From Betaproteobacteria bacterium SCN2 (GTDB lineage: Bacteria > Pseudomonadota > Gammaproteobacteria > Burkholderiales > Thiobacillaceae): a DNA stretch of 64,000 bases. The stretch is from assembly GCA_008923285.1 (NCBI GenBank), contig WBSG01000004.1, positions 124,001 through 188,000 on the forward strand. The letters are read 5' to 3'. Positions 9,191-16,608 of this stretch are shown piece by piece. The notes under the pieces were generated by a model. It saw only the letters and a program-made list of their open reading frames with translations, was not told the origin of the DNA and did not search any database. The position numbers and the translations under genes were made by a program. Position 1 is the first letter of the stretch; each line of letters starts with the position of its first letter.

Positions 9191-11932
9191 ATGGAACTCG
9201 CCAAAGCCTTCGAGCCCAAAGACATCGAATCCCGCTGGTATGCCCGGTGGGAATCCGCCGGCTATTTCAAGCCTTCCGGCGACACGAACAAACCCGCCTA
9301 CTGCATCATGCTGCCGCCGCCCAACGTCACCGGCACGCTGCACATGGGCCACGCTTTCCAGCACACCCTGATGGATGCACTCATCCGCCTGCACCGCATG
9401 CAGGGCGACAACACCCTGTGGCAGCCCGGCACCGACCACGCCGGCATCGCCACGCAAATCGTGGTGGAGCGCCAACTCGACGCCAAGGGCATTTCGCGCC
9501 ATGATCTCGGCCGGGAGAAATTCCTGGATAAAGTGTGGGAATGGAAGGAACATTCCGGCTCCACCATCACCGGACAGATGCGGCGGCTGGGCACCTCGCC
9601 GGACTGGAGCCGCGAACGCTTCACCATGGACGAAGGCCTGTCGCGTGCAGTCAGCGAAGTCTTCGTCAAGCTGTACAGGGAAGGCCTGATCTACCGCGGC
9701 AAACGCCTGGTCAACTGGGACCCGGTGCTGGGCACGGCGGTGTCGGACCTGGAAGTCGTCAGCCAGGAAGAAGACGGCTTCATGTGGCACATCCTCTATC
9801 CCATCGAGGGCGAGGATGGCCACCTGGAAGTCGCCACCACCCGCCCCGAAACCCTGCTCGGCGACGTCGCCGTGGCGGTGCATCCGGAGGACGAGCGCTA
9901 CAAGCACCTCATCGGCCGGCAGGTGCGTCTGCCGATCGCCGAACGCAGCATCCCGGTCATTGCCGACGACTATGTCGATCCCGCCTTCGGTACCGGCGTG
10001 GTCAAGATCACGCCGGCGCACGACTTCAACGACTATGCCGTGGGCAGCCGCCACAAGCTCGCCCCCATCAGCATCTTCACCCTCGACGCAAAAATCAACG
10101 AACTCGGCCCGATCGAGTACCAGGGCCTCGACCGCTATGTCGCGCGCGAGAAAATCCTCGCCGACCTGAAAGACAAGGGCCTGCTCAAGGCCGCCAAGCC
10201 GCACAAGCTGATGGTCCCGCGCGGCGACCGCACCCATGCCGTGATCGAACCCATGCTCACCGACCAGTGGTTCATGGCCATGGAAGGCCTGGCCAGGCGC
10301 GGCCTCGATGTCGTCAAATCCGGCGAACTGAAATTCGTGCCGGAGAACTGGACCACCACCTACAACCAGTGGCTGGAGAACATCCAGGACTGGTGCATCT
10401 CGCGCCAGCTGTGGTGGGGGCACCGCATTCCCGCCTGGTACGACGAGGATGGCAATGTCTACGTCGCCTCAAGCGAAGACGAGGCGATGAAAATGGCCGG
10501 CGGCCGGCCGACCAGGCAGGACGAAGACGTGCTCGACACCTGGTTCTCCTCCGCGCTGTGGCCCTTCTCCACCCTGGGCTGGCCGGACGAGACGCCGGAA
10601 CTGAAATCCTTCCTGCCCGGTTCGGTGCTGGTGACCGGCTTCGACATCATCTTCTTCTGGGTCGCGCGCATGGTGATGATGTCGCTGCACTTCACGGACA
10701 AGGTGCCGTTCCGCGAAGTCTACGTCACCGGTCTGGTGCGCGATGCCCACGGCAACAAGATGAGCAAGTCCAAGGGCAACATCATCGACCCCATCGATCT
10801 GATCGACGGCATCAGCCTGGACGAACTCATCGCCAAGCGCACTACCGGCCTGATGAATCCCAGGCAGGCCGAGTCGATTGCCAAGCAGACCCGCGCCGAC
10901 TACCCGGCCGGCTTCAATGCCTTCGGCACCGATGCCGTGCGCTTCACTTTCGCCTCGCTCGCCACGCACGGCCGTGACATCAAGTTCGACCTGCAGCGCT
11001 GCGAGGGCTACCGAAATTTCTGCAACAAGCTGTGGAATGCCACGCGCTTCGTGCTGATGAACACCGAGGGCAAGGACTGCGGGCTGGATGCGAGCCTGCC
11101 GCGCGAACACTCCTTCGCCGACCGCTGGATCCTGAGCCGTCTGAACGAAGCGACCAACGCCGTGCAATCCGCCTTCGCCGACTACCGCTTCGACATGGCG
11201 AGCCGCGCCATCTATGAATTCGTCTGGGACGAGTATTGCGACTGGTATCTGGAACTGGCCAAGGTGCAATTGCAGACCGGCAACGAGGCACAGCAGCGCG
11301 CCACCCGCCACACCCTGGTTTCCGTACTGGAAACCGCGCTGCGCCTGGCACATCCCATCATTCCTTTCATCACCGAGGAACTCTGGCAGAAAGTTGCCCC
11401 CCTGGCCGCCAAGAATGGCGACAGCATCATGCTGCAGGCCTATCCGGCCGCAGACGACCAGGCTCAGGACGATGAGTCCACGGCCAGGGTTCTTGCACTC
11501 AAGGCGCTGGTCGATGCCGTGCGTGGCTTGCGCGGGGAAATGAAGCTCTCCCCTGCGGAGAAGGTGCCGCTGGCCATCGCCGGCGAAGCCGCACGCTATT
11601 CTGCCTTCACACCCTACCTCACCGCGCTGGCCAAGCTTGCCAGAGTCGACATCCAGCCGGAACTGCCCGCAGGCGACGCGCCGATCGCCATCGTTGGCGA
11701 CTGCCGGCTCATGCTGGAAATCCAGATTGACAAGGATGCCGAGATCGCCCGCCTCAACAAGGAAATCGCGCGCATCGAGGGCGAGATCACCAAGTGCCAG
11801 GCCAAGCTTTCCAACCCCAATTTCGCCGACAAGGCGCCCGCCGCAGTGGTCGAGCAGGAAAAAAGGCGCCTGGCCGATTTCAGCGACACCCTGGAAAAAC
11901 TCACTGGCCAGCTGGGCCGCCTGAGCAAATGA
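9191..11932 (+). CDS. valS: Valyl-tRNA synthetase
   Basis: A 913-residue class I synthetase that charges tRNA-Val and edits mischarged threonine. The ATP-binding HIGH-type motif is HMGH at residues 51-54, inside [15 protein letters not shown], and the second signature KMSKS is at 523-527. The CP1 editing domain lies between about residues 190 and 330, with the conserved [13 protein letters not shown]. The tRNA-binding anticodon domain follows, and a C-terminal coiled-coil arm (about residues 840-913, [20 protein letters not shown]) completes the usual ValRS plan. A rho-independent terminator follows immediately. Confidence 0.98.
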   Translation: MELAKAFEPKDIESRWYARWESAGYFKPSGDTNKPAYCIMLPPPNVTGTLHMGHAFQHTLMDALIRLHRMQGDNTLWQPGTDHAGIATQIVVERQLDAKGISRHDLGREKFLDKVWEWKEHSGSTITGQMRRLGTSPDWSRERFTMDEGLSRAVSEVFVKLYREGLIYRGKRLVNWDPVLGTAVSDLEVVSQEEDGFMWHILYPIEGEDGHLEVATTRPETLLGDVAVAVHPEDERYKHLIGRQVRLPIAERSIPVIADDYVDPAFGTGVVKITPAHDFNDYAVGSRHKLAPISIFTLDAKINELGPIEYQGLDRYVAREKILADLKDKGLLKAAKPHKLMVPRGDRTHAVIEPMLTDQWFMAMEGLARRGLDVVKSGELKFVPENWTTTYNQWLENIQDWCISRQLWWGHRIPAWYDEDGNVYVASSEDEAMKMAGGRPTRQDEDVLDTWFSSALWPFSTLGWPDETPELKSFLPGSVLVTGFDIIFFWVARMVMMSLHFTDKVPFREVYVTGLVRDAHGNKMSKSKGNIIDPIDLIDGISLDELIAKRTTGLMNPRQAESIAKQTRADYPAGFNAFGTDAVRFTFASLATHGRDIKFDLQRCEGYRNFCNKLWNATRFVLMNTEGKDCGLDASLPREHSFADRWILSRLNEATNAVQSAFADYRFDMASRAIYEFVWDEYCDWYLELAKVQLQTGNEAQQRATRHTLVSVLETALRLAHPIIPFITEELWQKVAPLAAKNGDSIMLQAYPAADDQAQDDESTARVLALKALVDAVRGLRGEMKLSPAEKVPLAIAGEAARYSAFTPYLTALAKLARVDIQPELPAGDAPIAIVGDCRLMLEIQIDKDAEIARLNKEIARIEGEITKCQAKLSNPNFADKAPAAVVEQEKRRLADFSDTLEKLTGQLGRLSK

Positions 11933-11958
11933 AAAAGGCCGCATGTTGCGGCCTTTTT
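11932..11958 (+). terminator. Rho-independent terminator of valS
   Basis: A perfect 11-bp stem, AAAAAGGCCGC / GCGGCCTTTTT, with a 5-nt loop, starting at the valS stop codon. T-runs flank both sides, so it could act in both directions. Confidence 0.9.
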
Positions 11959-12017
11959 CATTAATCAAATGCGTCTGCTTGCTATCCCCCGGATGGTGGT
12001 TGGCGCGGCTTCCCTAT

Positions 12018-12047
12018 AAAAAAAACCGGGCCTTGCGGCCCGGTTTT
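12018..12047 (-). terminator. Rho-independent terminator of the FadL-type porin gene
   Basis: Stem AACCGGGCC / GGCCCGGTT with a 4-nt loop, flanked by an A-run on the left that becomes a T-run on the minus strand. It lies about 30 bp after the stop of the porin gene. Confidence 0.88.
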
Positions 12048-12075
12048 ACTCTGTAAGCTTCTACAGACGTCGGTA

Positions 12076-13344
12076 TTACATCTTCCAGCTGTACTGGATG
12101 CCCAGGGAGTTCTGGTACATCTCGATCTTGTCGATGCCACCACCAAAACCGGGGCGCACGCCAGACGCTTCATTCTGGAAGGCATGCATGTATGCGACGG
12201 TAAGTTCGTTGCCCGATGCAAGAGTGTAAGTAAAGCCAAGGGTAGCGTGATTTTCGACCACAGCTGGTGCCAAGATGTTAAACATCACTTCACCACAGTT
12301 TGACATTGTGGAGCAGTTGCTGCCACTAATGGGGTTGTTAGCATGGCTGTAACCCGCACGGAGGGTCCAGGCTTTGTTGTACTTATACTCCACGCCCAGC
12401 TTCCATACGTCCACGTCATCCCAGCCGAAACCCGGGCCATTATCAGAACCCAAACCATTTGACAAATTGGGGAGGACAGGGTTGCCAACCGAATTCACAT
12501 CGCTGTAATTGATACGCTGATAGTCGAACGCCAGGCGCAGGGCCGGGGTTGCTTGCCAGGAAACACCGAGGTTGTAGTTTTCGGGAATGTCGAAGTCGCC
12601 CTGTTCGGCGAACAGGCCTTTGTAGGCATCGAACTCTTCAAAATTCATCGTGCTGGCATAGGCTGCGCCAATGGTCACGGTCGGGGTAATCTTGCCGAGA
12701 TAGCCCACACGCACACCATAGCCAAAAGCATCGTCATGGCCATTTTCGCTTACGTTGCTAGGTGACGTAGACATCCCGGCAAATGGCTGAATGCCTGTTG
12801 CAGCAAAACGTTGATAGCCCAGCAGAGGGGAAATACCGATGGAATGATTAGGAGCAACTTTGTACGCGACAGTTGGCGCAACGATCAACTGCATCAGGTC
12901 AACACCCAGCGAGCCAGTGCCGCCCAGCATGTTCGTGTTACCGAAAGCAGCCGCCCCGGGATAATCAGTGTTCATGCCGCCATTGCCATACACGGTGACA
13001 CCCAGCGCCAGATTGTTGTTGACCATGCGGTTGTAACCGAACTCCGGTATCAGGAAGTATTCGGAATCGCTTTCTGCACTCGCAAAAGCCAATCCACCAC
13101 CGGTGTTACTAGCTTCCCGAATCGGGCTGAACAGATCAGCGCCCAGTTCCATGCGGTTGCCGGCAAAGGCCGCGGCAGCCGGGTTGTTTGCGCCGAAGAA
13201 GGCGTCGTCGGTGCTGGTCGTGGCGACACCGGCCATGCCCTTGGCTTTCATGCCGTAACCGTGGGAGAAGTAGCCGTTGGTGGCGTGTGCGCCGATGGAA
13301 AGGCTGGCAAGTGCCACGGCCAGTGCGATGCGATTCAATTTCAT
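12076..13344 (-). CDS. OmpP1/FadL family outer-membrane transporter
   Basis: A 422-residue outer-membrane beta-barrel for hydrophobic substrates. A signal peptide of 21 residues is clear (ending SIGAHA). The mature N-terminus TNGYFSHGYGMKAKGMAG matches the conserved N-terminal hatch segment of FadL proteins, with DDAFFGANNPAAAA following. Alternating beta-strand patterns run to the C-terminal SLGIQYSWKM. E. coli FadL imports long-chain fatty acids, but homologues import aromatic hydrocarbons and other apolar molecules. In a sulfur oxidiser it could handle lipid or hydrophobic sulfur compounds; that is speculative. Single-gene unit with its own terminator. Its codon use is slightly more A+T-rich than its neighbours. 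Confidence 0.93.
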   Translation of the reverse strand: MKLNRIALAVALASLSIGAHATNGYFSHGYGMKAKGMAGVATTSTDDAFFGANNPAAAAFAGNRMELGADLFSPIREASNTGGGLAFASAESDSEYFLIPEFGYNRMVNNNLALGVTVYGNGGMNTDYPGAAAFGNTNMLGGTGSLGVDLMQLIVAPTVAYKVAPNHSIGISPLLGYQRFAATGIQPFAGMSTSPSNVSENGHDDAFGYGVRVGYLGKITPTVTIGAAYASTMNFEEFDAYKGLFAEQGDFDIPENYNLGVSWQATPALRLAFDYQRINYSDVNSVGNPVLPNLSNGLGSDNGPGFGWDDVDVWKLGVEYKYNKAWTLRAGYSHANNPISGSNCSTMSNCGEVMFNILAPAVVENHATLGFTYTLASGNELTVAYMHAFQNEASGVRPGFGGGIDKIEMYQNSLGIQYSWKM

Positions 13345-13515
13345 GTTGCCTCCGGGAGCAGATTAATTATGTAGAAACGGGCGTTGTCATGCGAAATAAC
13401 AAGCTTCGGTGATGTTACAAGTTAGATTGGCTGTCGGCACGCGGCTTGTTGCGCATATCAGACTCGGCTAATCAAGTATGTTGCGCGGAAACCACAATCA
13501 CTCGTCAGTCCGACG
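13345..13515. other. Intergenic control region upstream of the FadL-type porin
   Basis: About 170 bp of moderately A+T-rich sequence without a gene, holding the 5' region of the porin gene. A GGGAGGCAAC-type purine stretch just before the ATG serves as ribosome binding site. I could not assign a convincing promoter pair. Confidence 0.5.
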
Positions 13516-13542
13516 AAAAAAGCGCCCCGTCCGGGGCGCTTT
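13516..13542 (-). terminator. Rho-independent terminator after dsrE2
   Basis: Stem AAAGCGCCCC / GGGGCGCTTT with loop GTCC, followed by a T-run on the minus strand. It ends the rhodanese-tusA-dsrE2 unit about 20 bp past the dsrE2 stop. Confidence 0.92.
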
Positions 13543-13560
13543 CAAACTGGTGCCGTTATC

Positions 13561-14070
13561 TCAGATGAACAGGCAGATGTCGGATTCGCCGGCAAACTCG
13601 AAAAAACTGGCCGCGCCGACATAATCGACGCCGTCGATGAAGTCGGCGTGGTCGAAGCCGAACAGTTCAACGGTCATCTGGCAGGCCAGGAACTTGACGT
13701 CGGCTTCCTGGCACAGGCTACGCAGTTCGGGGATGGTGGCCACGCCGTTGTTGGCGATGGTCATCTTCATCAGGCTGGTGGCGACATTCTCATAGCCGGG
13801 AATGATGGATTGCACGGCGTTGGGGATGTTCCAGTTGATGCCCTTGAACCATTTGGGGCCGAAAGGCATTTTCATCGGCATGCCGGGGTTGCCGAGCGGG
13901 CTCACCTTGAGGCCGGAGACATCCTTGCGCACCAGCTGCAGGCCGTAGAAGGTGAAGAAAATCTGCACGTCATAGCCCAGCGCAGCGGCCGTCGAAGCCA
14001 GGATGAAGGGAGGATAGGCCCAGTCCAGGGTGCCCTTGGTAGCGATGATCGCGAGTTTTTTGGTTTCCAT
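13561..14070 (-). CDS. dsrE2: DsrE2-like sulfurtransferase (DsrE/DsrF/DrsH family)
   Basis: A 169-residue cytoplasmic protein starting METKKLAIIATKGTLDWAYPP, with the DsrE-type fold: a beta-strand then an ATKGTLD loop, and AAALGYDVQIFFTFYGLQL. Two cysteines in LCQEADVKFLACQMTVELFG (about residues 120-140) and one near the C-terminus (DICLFI) are candidate persulfide carriers. Proteins of this type, with TusA and rhodanese, pass sulfane sulfur inside the cell in sulfur oxidisers. The genes for all three lie together here. It is separated from tusA by a terminator-like hairpin, so its expression may be lower or depend on read-through. Confidence 0.9.
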   Translation of the reverse strand: METKKLAIIATKGTLDWAYPPFILASTAAALGYDVQIFFTFYGLQLVRKDVSGLKVSPLGNPGMPMKMPFGPKWFKGINWNIPNAVQSIIPGYENVATSLMKMTIANNGVATIPELRSLCQEADVKFLACQMTVELFGFDHADFIDGVDYVGAASFFEFAGESDICLFI

Positions 14071-14093
14071 CAGAAAATTGCCTCCATGTGATA

Positions 14094-14127
14094 TAAAAAA
14101 AGGCGCCTAGCCTGCTGGCTGGCGCCT
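14094..14127 (-). terminator. Terminator-like hairpin between tusA and dsrE2
   Basis: Stem AGGCGCC-t-AGCC / GGCT-GGCGCCT with a 4-nt loop and a single bulge. On the minus strand it is followed by a run of six to seven T. It lies between the tusA stop and the dsrE2 start, so it would reduce read-through from tusA into dsrE2. Confidence 0.8.
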
Positions 14128-14143
14128 CGCTTACTTTTTTTTC

Positions 14144-14371
14144 TTATTTTTTCTTCATAAAGAAGGTGTACTCGCCGCCGGCTTCTGCGGAATTGATCAG
14201 ATCGTTGCCGGTCTGCTTCGCGAAGGCCTGCATGTCCTTGACGGAACCCGGATCGGTGGCAAGCACTTTCAGGATCTCGCCGCTGGCCATCTCCGCAAGC
14301 GCCTTCTTGGTGCGCAGGATGGGCAGAGGGCAGTTCAGGCCGCGGGCGTCAAGTTCTTTGTTGAATTCCAT
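14144..14371 (-). CDS. tusA: TusA-type sulfur carrier protein
   Basis: A 75-residue sulfur carrier. The N-terminal signature DARGLNCPLPILRTKKAL contains the CPxP motif with the persulfide-bearing Cys14. The rest, VLATDPGSVKDMQAFAKQTGN, matches the family. In E. coli TusA acts in tRNA thiolation; in sulfur oxidisers a TusA encoded beside rhodanese and DsrE2 delivers sulfane sulfur to the Dsr or sHdr pathway. The neighbours here point to the second role. It lies 81 bp downstream of the rhodanese gene on the same strand. Confidence 0.96.
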   Translation of the reverse strand: MEFNKELDARGLNCPLPILRTKKALAEMASGEILKVLATDPGSVKDMQAFAKQTGNDLINSAEAGGEYTFFMKKK

Positions 14372-14452
14372 TGTGTCTCTCCGAAACGGGTTAAAAAATC
14401 ACGAGGCGGTAACGTTAACGCACACGTCGAATTTATGCAATACAGGGACTTT

Positions 14453-14767
14453 TCAGGCCGCGAGGGCCTTGCCGTCGCGTGCCCAGCCCATGATCCCGCC
14501 AGCGAGGTTGTAGACATTGTCCAGCCCTTGCGACATCACCCAGGCGCAGGCCTGCGCCGAGCGGGCGCCAGAACGGCAATAGAACACGATGGGCTGGCTG
14601 CCTTTCAGGTCCTGCAGTTTCAGCGGCAGCAGGTGCAGCGGAATATGGGTCGAGCCCTCGATCTTGGCTTGTGCGTGCTCGGCGTCGGTGCGCACATCGA
14701 TCAACTGCGCGCCGGCCCGCAGCGCCTGCTCGAGCTGATGGGAATCAATTTCGCGGATACCAAACAT
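14453..14767 (-). CDS. Single-domain rhodanese-like sulfurtransferase
   Basis: A 104-residue single rhodanese domain with the active-site loop CRSGARS (Cys64), preceded by QLIDVRTDAEHAQAKIEGSTHIP and followed by VYNLAGGIMGW, all standard for the family. I chose the ATG at 14767 with a GGGGG ribosome site 7 nt upstream; a longer frame begins with TTG at 14782. It would move sulfane sulfur to TusA, the next gene. First gene of the rhd-tusA-dsrE2 set, with a good promoter upstream. Confidence 0.94.
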   Translation of the reverse strand: MFGIREIDSHQLEQALRAGAQLIDVRTDAEHAQAKIEGSTHIPLHLLPLKLQDLKGSQPIVFYCRSGARSAQACAWVMSQGLDNVYNLAGGIMGWARDGKALAA

Positions 14768-14803
14768 GTGTTTTGCCCCCAAAACTTATAATAAGGAAAC
14801 GCT

Positions 14804-14831
14804 AATATACCAAAATTCCCAGCAAAATCAA
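14804..14831 (-). promoter_or_regulatory. Probable sigma-70 promoter of the rhodanese-tusA-dsrE2 operon
   Basis: On the minus strand TTGATT (14826-14831) and TATATT (14804-14809) are separated by 16 bp, about 37 bp upstream of the rhodanese ATG. Strong match to the consensus, so the operon may be constitutive. The box lies only a few tens of bases after the soeC stop, separating the two units. Confidence 0.65.
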
Positions 14832-14862
14832 TATTTAATCCCCACAAAACGTAGGGTTGCAA

Positions 14863-15798
14863 CTAGCAGCGCTGGGCGCCGTGGTACAGGTTCACGACAT
14901 GGCGCGCTTCTGCGAAGAACAGCCAGCGTTCCGCCACCAGGCCGGCAAAAACCGACACCAGCGCAGCGATGCCCAGCACGGGCGCATGGAACTCCAGCGC
15001 GAAATAAAGCAGCACCAGCGGCACGGCAAAGGCCAGGAACATGGAAATCAGGCGCAGGCTCACCGCAGTCAGCCTGGGCACGATGTAGCCGAATTCCTGG
15101 GTAAGGAAGGTGCCGTGCGTGTGGCCGGCATCCAGCAGCTTGACCTGCGCGCGGGTGAAGCCGGTGGCGGTGTTGATGGTGGAGCCCACCCCCAGTCGGC
15201 CGATCCAGTAGTAGTAGATCACTTTCACGAACGCGGCGACGAAGAGCTGGAACAGCGACAGCAGCACGAAGGGCAGCGCCTGCACCTCGGCCAGCATCGC
15301 CACCACCAACAGGATCATGCCGCCGGAGAAATGGCCCAGCGCGAGATACGCCGCCGGCACCAGCGGCGTGTTCCAGTGGCGGATAGTCTTGAGGCTGGCG
15401 TAGATCATGGCGGTGGAGAAGATCGTCAGCCAGGCCAGCAGCGTGGCGCAGGCGCCGGCGAAATGCCGTACCAGCGGCCACATGTCCAGCCAGTAGAGCG
15501 CGAGATACGCCAGCGCGAAGGGATAGAAGGCAACCGACAGCACGCCCTCGCGCGACAGCCAGGAGGTGCGCCAGCGCGAGAAGGCACGCCAGGCGTTCTT
15601 GGGATTGGCCAGATGGAAGGTCGAGGACAACAGGCCCACGCCAACCATGACGATGGCGAGCACGCCGGTCCAGAACACGTAGGCGCCCGGCAGGCCGCCG
15701 CCGAGCTTGAAGAGATCGGCCAGGTAAATCAGCGCGAACAGGCCGAAACCGGCGCCGGACAGCACGGTAAAGAAGATGACGGAGAAAGCTGGATGCAT
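14863..15798 (-). CDS. soeC: SoeC membrane anchor subunit (DmsC family)
   Basis: A 311-residue integral membrane protein with about eight hydrophobic helices, starting MHPAFSVIFFTVLSGAGFGL. This is the DmsC-type anchor that passes electrons to quinone. The conserved LSGAGFG and STFHLANPKNAWRAFSRWRTSWLSREG stretches are typical of the anchor of sulfite- and DMSO-type complexes. Adjacent genes encode the iron-sulfur (SoeB) and molybdopterin (SoeA) subunits. In sulfur oxidisers SoeABC oxidises sulfite to sulfate in the cytoplasm. Gene order soeA-soeB-soeC on one strand, 10 bp after soeB. Confidence 0.9.
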   Translation of the reverse strand: MHPAFSVIFFTVLSGAGFGLFALIYLADLFKLGGGLPGAYVFWTGVLAIVMVGVGLLSSTFHLANPKNAWRAFSRWRTSWLSREGVLSVAFYPFALAYLALYWLDMWPLVRHFAGACATLLAWLTIFSTAMIYASLKTIRHWNTPLVPAAYLALGHFSGGMILLVVAMLAEVQALPFVLLSLFQLFVAAFVKVIYYYWIGRLGVGSTINTATGFTRAQVKLLDAGHTHGTFLTQEFGYIVPRLTAVSLRLISMFLAFAVPLVLLYFALEFHAPVLGIAALVSVFAGLVAERWLFFAEARHVVNLYHGAQRC

Positions 15799-15808
15799 GG
15801 GGGACTCC

Positions 15809-16507
15809 TTAACGCTTGACCATGCGGTTGACGAACTGCTTGAGCTTGCCGGCCAGACCGGCCTTGTCCGCGCCGATGTCGGTAGGGATGGGCTTGTGCT
15901 TGCGTGGCGGCAGGTAATGGTTGGTGGGGTTGTAGCCCAGTTCGGGCATCAGCACATAGCCCTCACGCTCGCGCACCACCTTGCTGACCTCGGAGTTGGG
16001 GTCGTCGAAGTCGCCGAACATACGCGCGTGCGCCGGGCAGGTCAGCACGCAGGACGGCTGGCGCTCGGCTTCGGGGATGTTCTGGTCGTAGATGCGGTCC
16101 ACGCACAGGGTGCACTTCTTCATGGTGCCGGACTCGCGGTCGAGTTCGCGCGCGCCGTAGGGGCAGGCCCACGAGCAGTAATTGCAGCCCATACACTTGT
16201 CCTGGTCCACCAGCACGATGCCATCTTCCGCGCGCTTGTAGGAAGCGCCGGTCGGGCACACGGTGACGCAGTCGGCGTCCTCGCAGTGCATGCACGACAT
16301 TGGGAAGTTGACGGTCTTGTTGTTGGGATAGGTGCCCACTTCGAAGTGGCGGATGCGGTTGAACCACACGCCCGACGGCTCGGCGCCGAAGGGCTGGTAG
16401 TCCGTCAGCGGGCCGGTGGTGCCGGAGGCGTTCCACTGTTTGCAGGACACCGCGCAGGCATGGCAGCCTACGCACACGTCCAGGTCGATAACCAGTCCTA
16501 GTCTCAT
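15809..16507 (-). CDS. soeB: SoeB iron-sulfur subunit
   Basis: A 232-residue protein with four [4Fe-4S] binding motifs. They are CVGCHACAVSC near residue 12, CMHCEDADCVTVCP near 85, CMGCNYCSWACP near 120 and CTLCVDRI...CVLTCP near 145-170. It relays electrons from the molybdenum site of SoeA to SoeC. There is no signal peptide, consistent with cytoplasmic location. It lies 10 bp before soeC and about 100 bp after soeA, with a perfect 12-bp inverted repeat in the soeA-soeB gap. Confidence 0.93.
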   Translation of the reverse strand: MRLGLVIDLDVCVGCHACAVSCKQWNASGTTGPLTDYQPFGAEPSGVWFNRIRHFEVGTYPNNKTVNFPMSCMHCEDADCVTVCPTGASYKRAEDGIVLVDQDKCMGCNYCSWACPYGARELDRESGTMKKCTLCVDRIYDQNIPEAERQPSCVLTCPAHARMFGDFDDPNSEVSKVVREREGYVLMPELGYNPTNHYLPPRKHKPIPTDIGADKAGLAGKLKQFVNRMVKR

Positions 16508-16544
16508 CTTGATTCTCTAATCAAATCCTTAACAAAGAGGACAC

Positions 16545-16593
16545 GAGGACAAGAGGTCACGCAGCAGGAGTTTCCTCCCATCCTCTTGTCCTC
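16545..16593 (-). repeat. 12-bp perfect inverted repeat between soeA and soeB
   Basis: GAGGACAAGAGG (16545-16556) pairs with CCTCTTGTCCTC (16582-16593) across a 25-nt loop. There is no T-run, so it is not a classic terminator. It would form a stem in the soeA-soeB intercistronic RNA and could affect processing or stability. Confidence 0.75.
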
Positions 16594-16608
16594 CTTGTTC
16601 AATGCCTT

